Source: Bacillota bacterium
GTDB lineage: Bacteria; Bacillota; Clostridia; Christensenellales; CAG-138
Assembly: GCA_023400985.1 (NCBI GenBank)
Contig: JAEXEN010000040.1
Span: forward strand, 62,001 to 126,000
Length of the DNA stretch: 64,000 nucleotides
Direction: 5' to 3'
Shown here piece after piece: positions 62,401 through 64,000 of this stretch (the stretch's first letter is position 1; every line of letters starts with the position of its first letter). Under the pieces are notes generated by a model that saw only the letters and a program-made list of their open reading frames with translations, made no database searches and was not told the origin of the DNA. The translations under genes were made by a program, and so were the position numbers.

Positions 62401-63143
62401 TAGGTATCGTAGGTTTTTCTTGCGCGCTCGTCGAGAAATTCCACCTCCGTAAGCTCCGTCAAAAACGTGGTGTGGCGGCAATGATCCGACCAGTAGGTAT
62501 CGAGAAGCTTGATTTCGGTAAGCGTGGGGTCTCTTCCCTCAAGTTGAAAATGCGTGCGGCAGCATTTCAGATCGTCCGGGTCCATCGCGAGAGCGTATTC
62601 ACCTAAGAGCGACGAGAGCGCCGTATCGTCGAGCGAGCAAAAGCCCTCCAGCACCGGCACGGGTGCGGGCGGCTCGAAAGATAGGGCGAGCGACGTATGT
62701 ACCTCCAGCCCGGCCTCCCGGCATTCCACGGGGTTGATGAAATGACGCTTGACCGCGTTTAACTCCGTCTGACTCAGTTTGCCGTAAAGAAGGTAAACAC
62801 GCGCCGTGCGAACACTCGGCGCTTCCTCCTGCGAAAGGAGGGCGATGCATTGCGCCGCGGCGTCCGCGCGCTGATCGTACTGACCGGGGAGGTATTCTAC
62901 CGCAAACGCCTCGTCCGCGCCTTCGGGGAGGCTTATTAACGTCACATCCGTCTGCGGTTCGGAAAACACCGTGCCGCGACAGGCTTCAAACAGCGCCGGA
63001 CTTACGCCCTCCACGTCGTAGCGGTTGAGGATGCGAAGGCTTTTAAGCGATTCGATGCCGAGCAGCCCCTTGATATCCGCCGCGAGTACATCGGCCTCCT
63101 GCATAAGGGGCGCGCGTTTTTCCACGTAGACTCTATATACCAT
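59448..63143 (-). CDS. purL: Phosphoribosylformylglycinamidine synthase, single-chain (PurL)
   Basis: Fourth step of purine synthesis: FGAR + glutamine + ATP to FGAM. The 1231-aa single chain has the PurS-like N-terminus, linker, two synthetase halves (DTYWSDHCRHTTFLTELTEVEF, FKNETHNHPTEIEPFGGAATCIGG and others) and a C-terminal glutaminase with Cys1072 in GICNGFQ and His/Glu in GHSERIG. The layout and length fit the clostridial/streptococcal single-chain type. It follows purD by 2 bp. Confidence 0.96.
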   Translation of the reverse strand: MVYRVYVEKRAPLMQEADVLAADIKGLLGIESLKSLRILNRYDVEGVSPALFEACRGTVFSEPQTDVTLISLPEGADEAFAVEYLPGQYDQRADAAAQCIALLSQEEAPSVRTARVYLLYGKLSQTELNAVKRHFINPVECREAGLEVHTSLALSFEPPAPVPVLEGFCSLDDTALSSLLGEYALAMDPDDLKCCRTHFQLEGRDPTLTEIKLLDTYWSDHCRHTTFLTELTEVEFLDERARKTYDTYLALRNELKIDKPVTLMDMATIAARYFKAQGKLDKLDSSDEVNACTVKIEIDVDGKKEPWLLLFKNETHNHPTEIEPFGGAATCIGGAIRDPLSGRAYVYQAMRLSGASDPRRPLRETLPGKLPQRKIVTAAAAGYSSYGNQIGLATGLVDEVYHEGFLAKRMEIGAVIGAAPQKNVKREVPAAGDKVVLLGGKTGRDGCGGATGSSKAHTQSSLARCGAEVQKGNAPEERKLQRLFRNPEAAQLIKRCNDFGAGGVAVAIGELADGVKIDLDAVPLKYEGLSGTEIAISESQERMAAVVAARDAEHFLKLAAEENLSATVVAEIIVAPRLIMLFHGQKLVDLPRSFIASNGAKKRSKVLVEAPKPPFRQAWDGTLFENLSALVTDLNVCSKRGLSERFDSTVGAGAVFMPFGGKRQLTPVQAMAAKLPVLEGETDACSFMAWGYDPYLSEISPYSGAYAAVVSSVAKLVAAGAPLDDCYLSFQEYFGRTNHEPSRWGKPVSALLGALEAQLGLEVAAIGGKDSMSGTFETLDVPPTLVSFAAALGDAREALSPEFKRIGSRVVLVEPRYRSDGLPELSSLRALFHEVYALVKAHKVLAAFVPGRGGIAEAVFKMCLGNGLGFAFSAALEREELFSPRCGALVLELEENTDVGRTLGHTAEENTLVWRGESAAPGELEKAYEGVLKEIFPTCAKAAEEKAEAVSFHTREGARPHGTSMTRPRVLIPVFPGTNCEYESARAVRNAGAEADVMVLHTLSPSATKASIREFTVRLKKAQALFLPGGFSNGDEPDGSGKFITAFLRNPLISDELTNLLDARFGLALGICNGFQALIKLGLLPYGRITPPSEGSPTLTFNLIGRHQSRLVRTRVASDISPWLRYAGVDEIYTVPVSHGEGRFLCSDKALKELIKNGQIATQYADENGRASMDISVNPNGSRAAVEGITSPDGRVFGKMGHSERIGNCLYKNVSGVFDMRLFEAAVAYFK

Positions 63144-63145
63144 GT

Positions 63146-64000
63146 TTAGATTTCCTTCCGTAAAACCATATCGAGCGCACGCCTGCCGATATCGCGGCGG
63201 TAGAACGCGTTTTCAAAGCGGATATCCTCTACCGCCTCATACGCGGCGGCGACGGCTTCACGCGGCGTTTGCGTTTTGGCGGTCACGCCCAGCACCCTTC
63301 CGCCGCTCGTCAAAATCCTCCCGCCCTCGCGCCGCGTACCCGCATGGTAAATACACACGTTTTCGCGTTCCATGCCGAATGAAATTTCAAACCCCGTCTT
63401 ATAAGCCTCAGGATATCCCTGCGAGGCCATCACCACGCAGCACGCGGCGCCGCTTTGAAAGCGCACGTCGAGCTTATCGAGCCGCTCCTCCTCTACGGCA
63501 AGCATGATCTCGAAAAGATCGGTATCCAGAAGCGTCAGCACCGCCTGCGTTTCGGGGTCGCCGAAGCGGCAGTTGTATTCGATCACCTTGGGGCCGTCGG
63601 GCGTGAGCATCAGCCCGAAATAGAGGCAGCCCTTGAATTTGCGGCCCTCCGCGTTCATAGCCTTGAGGGTGGGCAGGAAAATGCGCTCCATGCAAAGCGC
63701 CGCGTCCGCCTCGGTATAAAAGGGGTTTGGCGCAAGCGCGCCCATGCCGCCGGTGTTCGGCCCGAAATCGCCGTCGAACACGCGCTTATGGTCGAGCGCG
63801 CTCACCATCGGCACAAGGGTATTCCCGTCGGTAAACGCCAGTACGCTCGCCTCATTGCCGCTTAAAAACTCCTCGATCACAATGCGGCCGCCGCTTTCCC
63901 CGAACCGCTTTTGCTCCATCAGCTCATATACGGCGCCTCGCGCCTCTTCCTCGGAGTTAACCACAGTCACACCTTTGCCTAGCGCGGGCCCATCCGCCTT
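63146..64000 (-). CDS. purD: Phosphoribosylamine-glycine ligase PurD (N-terminus beyond window)
   Basis: Second step of purine synthesis, joining glycine to phosphoribosylamine. The visible 285 codons read in from the window edge with KADGPALGKGVTVVNS, the ATP-grasp nucleotide-binding loop, and include GGMGALAPNPFY, FRFGDPETQ-like NCRFGDPETQAVLTLLD and the C-terminal AYEAVEDIRFENAFYRRDIG. Roughly the first 130 residues are missing. The gene is immediately upstream of purL. Confidence 0.95.
   Translation of the reverse strand, partial: KADGPALGKGVTVVNSEEEARGAVYELMEQKRFGESGGRIVIEEFLSGNEASVLAFTDGNTLVPMVSALDHKRVFDGDFGPNTGGMGALAPNPFYTEADAALCMERIFLPTLKAMNAEGRKFKGCLYFGLMLTPDGPKVIEYNCRFGDPETQAVLTLLDTDLFEIMLAVEEERLDKLDVRFQSGAACCVVMASQGYPEAYKTGFEISFGMERENVCIYHAGTRREGGRILTSGGRVLGVTAKTQTPREAVAAAYEAVEDIRFENAFYRRDIGRRALDMVLRKEI

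Overview
The window comes from a Gram-positive, low-GC-lineage bacterium (Bacillota, class Clostridia; base composition is moderately GC-rich). Evidence for this: DnaD-type and DnaI/DnaC-type primosome proteins, a Spo0A-type DNA-binding domain, a Firmicute-type single-chain PurL, Lpl/Ytc-type sugar ABC importers, lipoprotein signal peptides, and strong AGGAGG ribosome binding sites. A Christensenellales-like relative is my guess from gene content, not something the sequence proves. I saw no rRNA, tRNA, CRISPR array, integrase or transposase.

Layout. 1-1.0 kb: an ABC exporter (permease cut by the window edge). 1.2-7.2 kb: an XRE-cupin regulator, potABCD polyamine importer and a frameshifted MATE pump. 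7.2-10.9 kb: VOC protein, serpin lipoprotein, WYL regulator, YhhN protein and a small membrane protein. 11.0-12.8 kb: an IscU/NifU-like Fe-S scaffold paired with the uncharacterised GGGtGRT protein. 12.8-14.8 kb: a GntR (YtrA-type) regulator with an ABC transporter behind a clear promoter-operator. 14.9-15.4 kb: non-coding DNA dense in inverted repeats. 15.5-20.0 kb: a stand-alone Spo0A effector domain, then threonine synthase, PAP2, DnaI and DnaD, the last four translationally coupled. 20.3-25.7 kb: M1 peptidase, DNA glycosylase Mpg, a phytoene-desaturase-like flavoprotein, a decayed copy of part of mpg, a cupin and a two-domain lipoprotein. 25.8-37.4 kb: a MalT-type regulator facing an AraC-type regulator, followed by an operon for uptake and intracellular breakdown of an amino-sugar oligosaccharide (two permeases, one frameshifted; binding protein; BadF-type sugar kinase; GH4; GH20). 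37.4-48.5 kb: lipocalin/CrtC-like protein and SDR facing TetR; S41-like protein; APH-like kinase; diacylglycerol/undecaprenol kinase; CPBP protease; Na/Pi symporter; LysR facing a split chromate transporter; Crp-type regulator. 48.5-52.0 kb: PfkB kinase with a PRAI-like protein, rubrerythrin, ketopantoate-reductase-like protein. 52.1-58.2 kb: a LexA/S24-type repressor leading TerB-N/TerB-C protein, a BrxD-like ATPase and a BrxHI/Lhr-like helicase. 58.6-64 kb: folD, purL and purD (cut by the window edge).

The most interesting system is 52.1-58.2 kb. BrxD and BrxHI homologues normally sit in type 2 BREX phage-defence loci with PglX and PglZ. Here they stand alone with a TerB-domain protein, under a self-cleaving-type repressor whose promoter region carries two matching TGCAG-N3-CTGCA operators exactly 31 bp apart, and next to a divergent short transcription unit that ends in a 14-bp terminator. 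This looks like a compact, damage- or phage-inducible DNA-processing or defence module.

Other points: the stand-alone Spo0A domain gene has a perfect 0A box just upstream of its promoter. Two otherwise intact genes (MATE, lplB) each lack exactly one base, which could be sequence errors or recent mutations.
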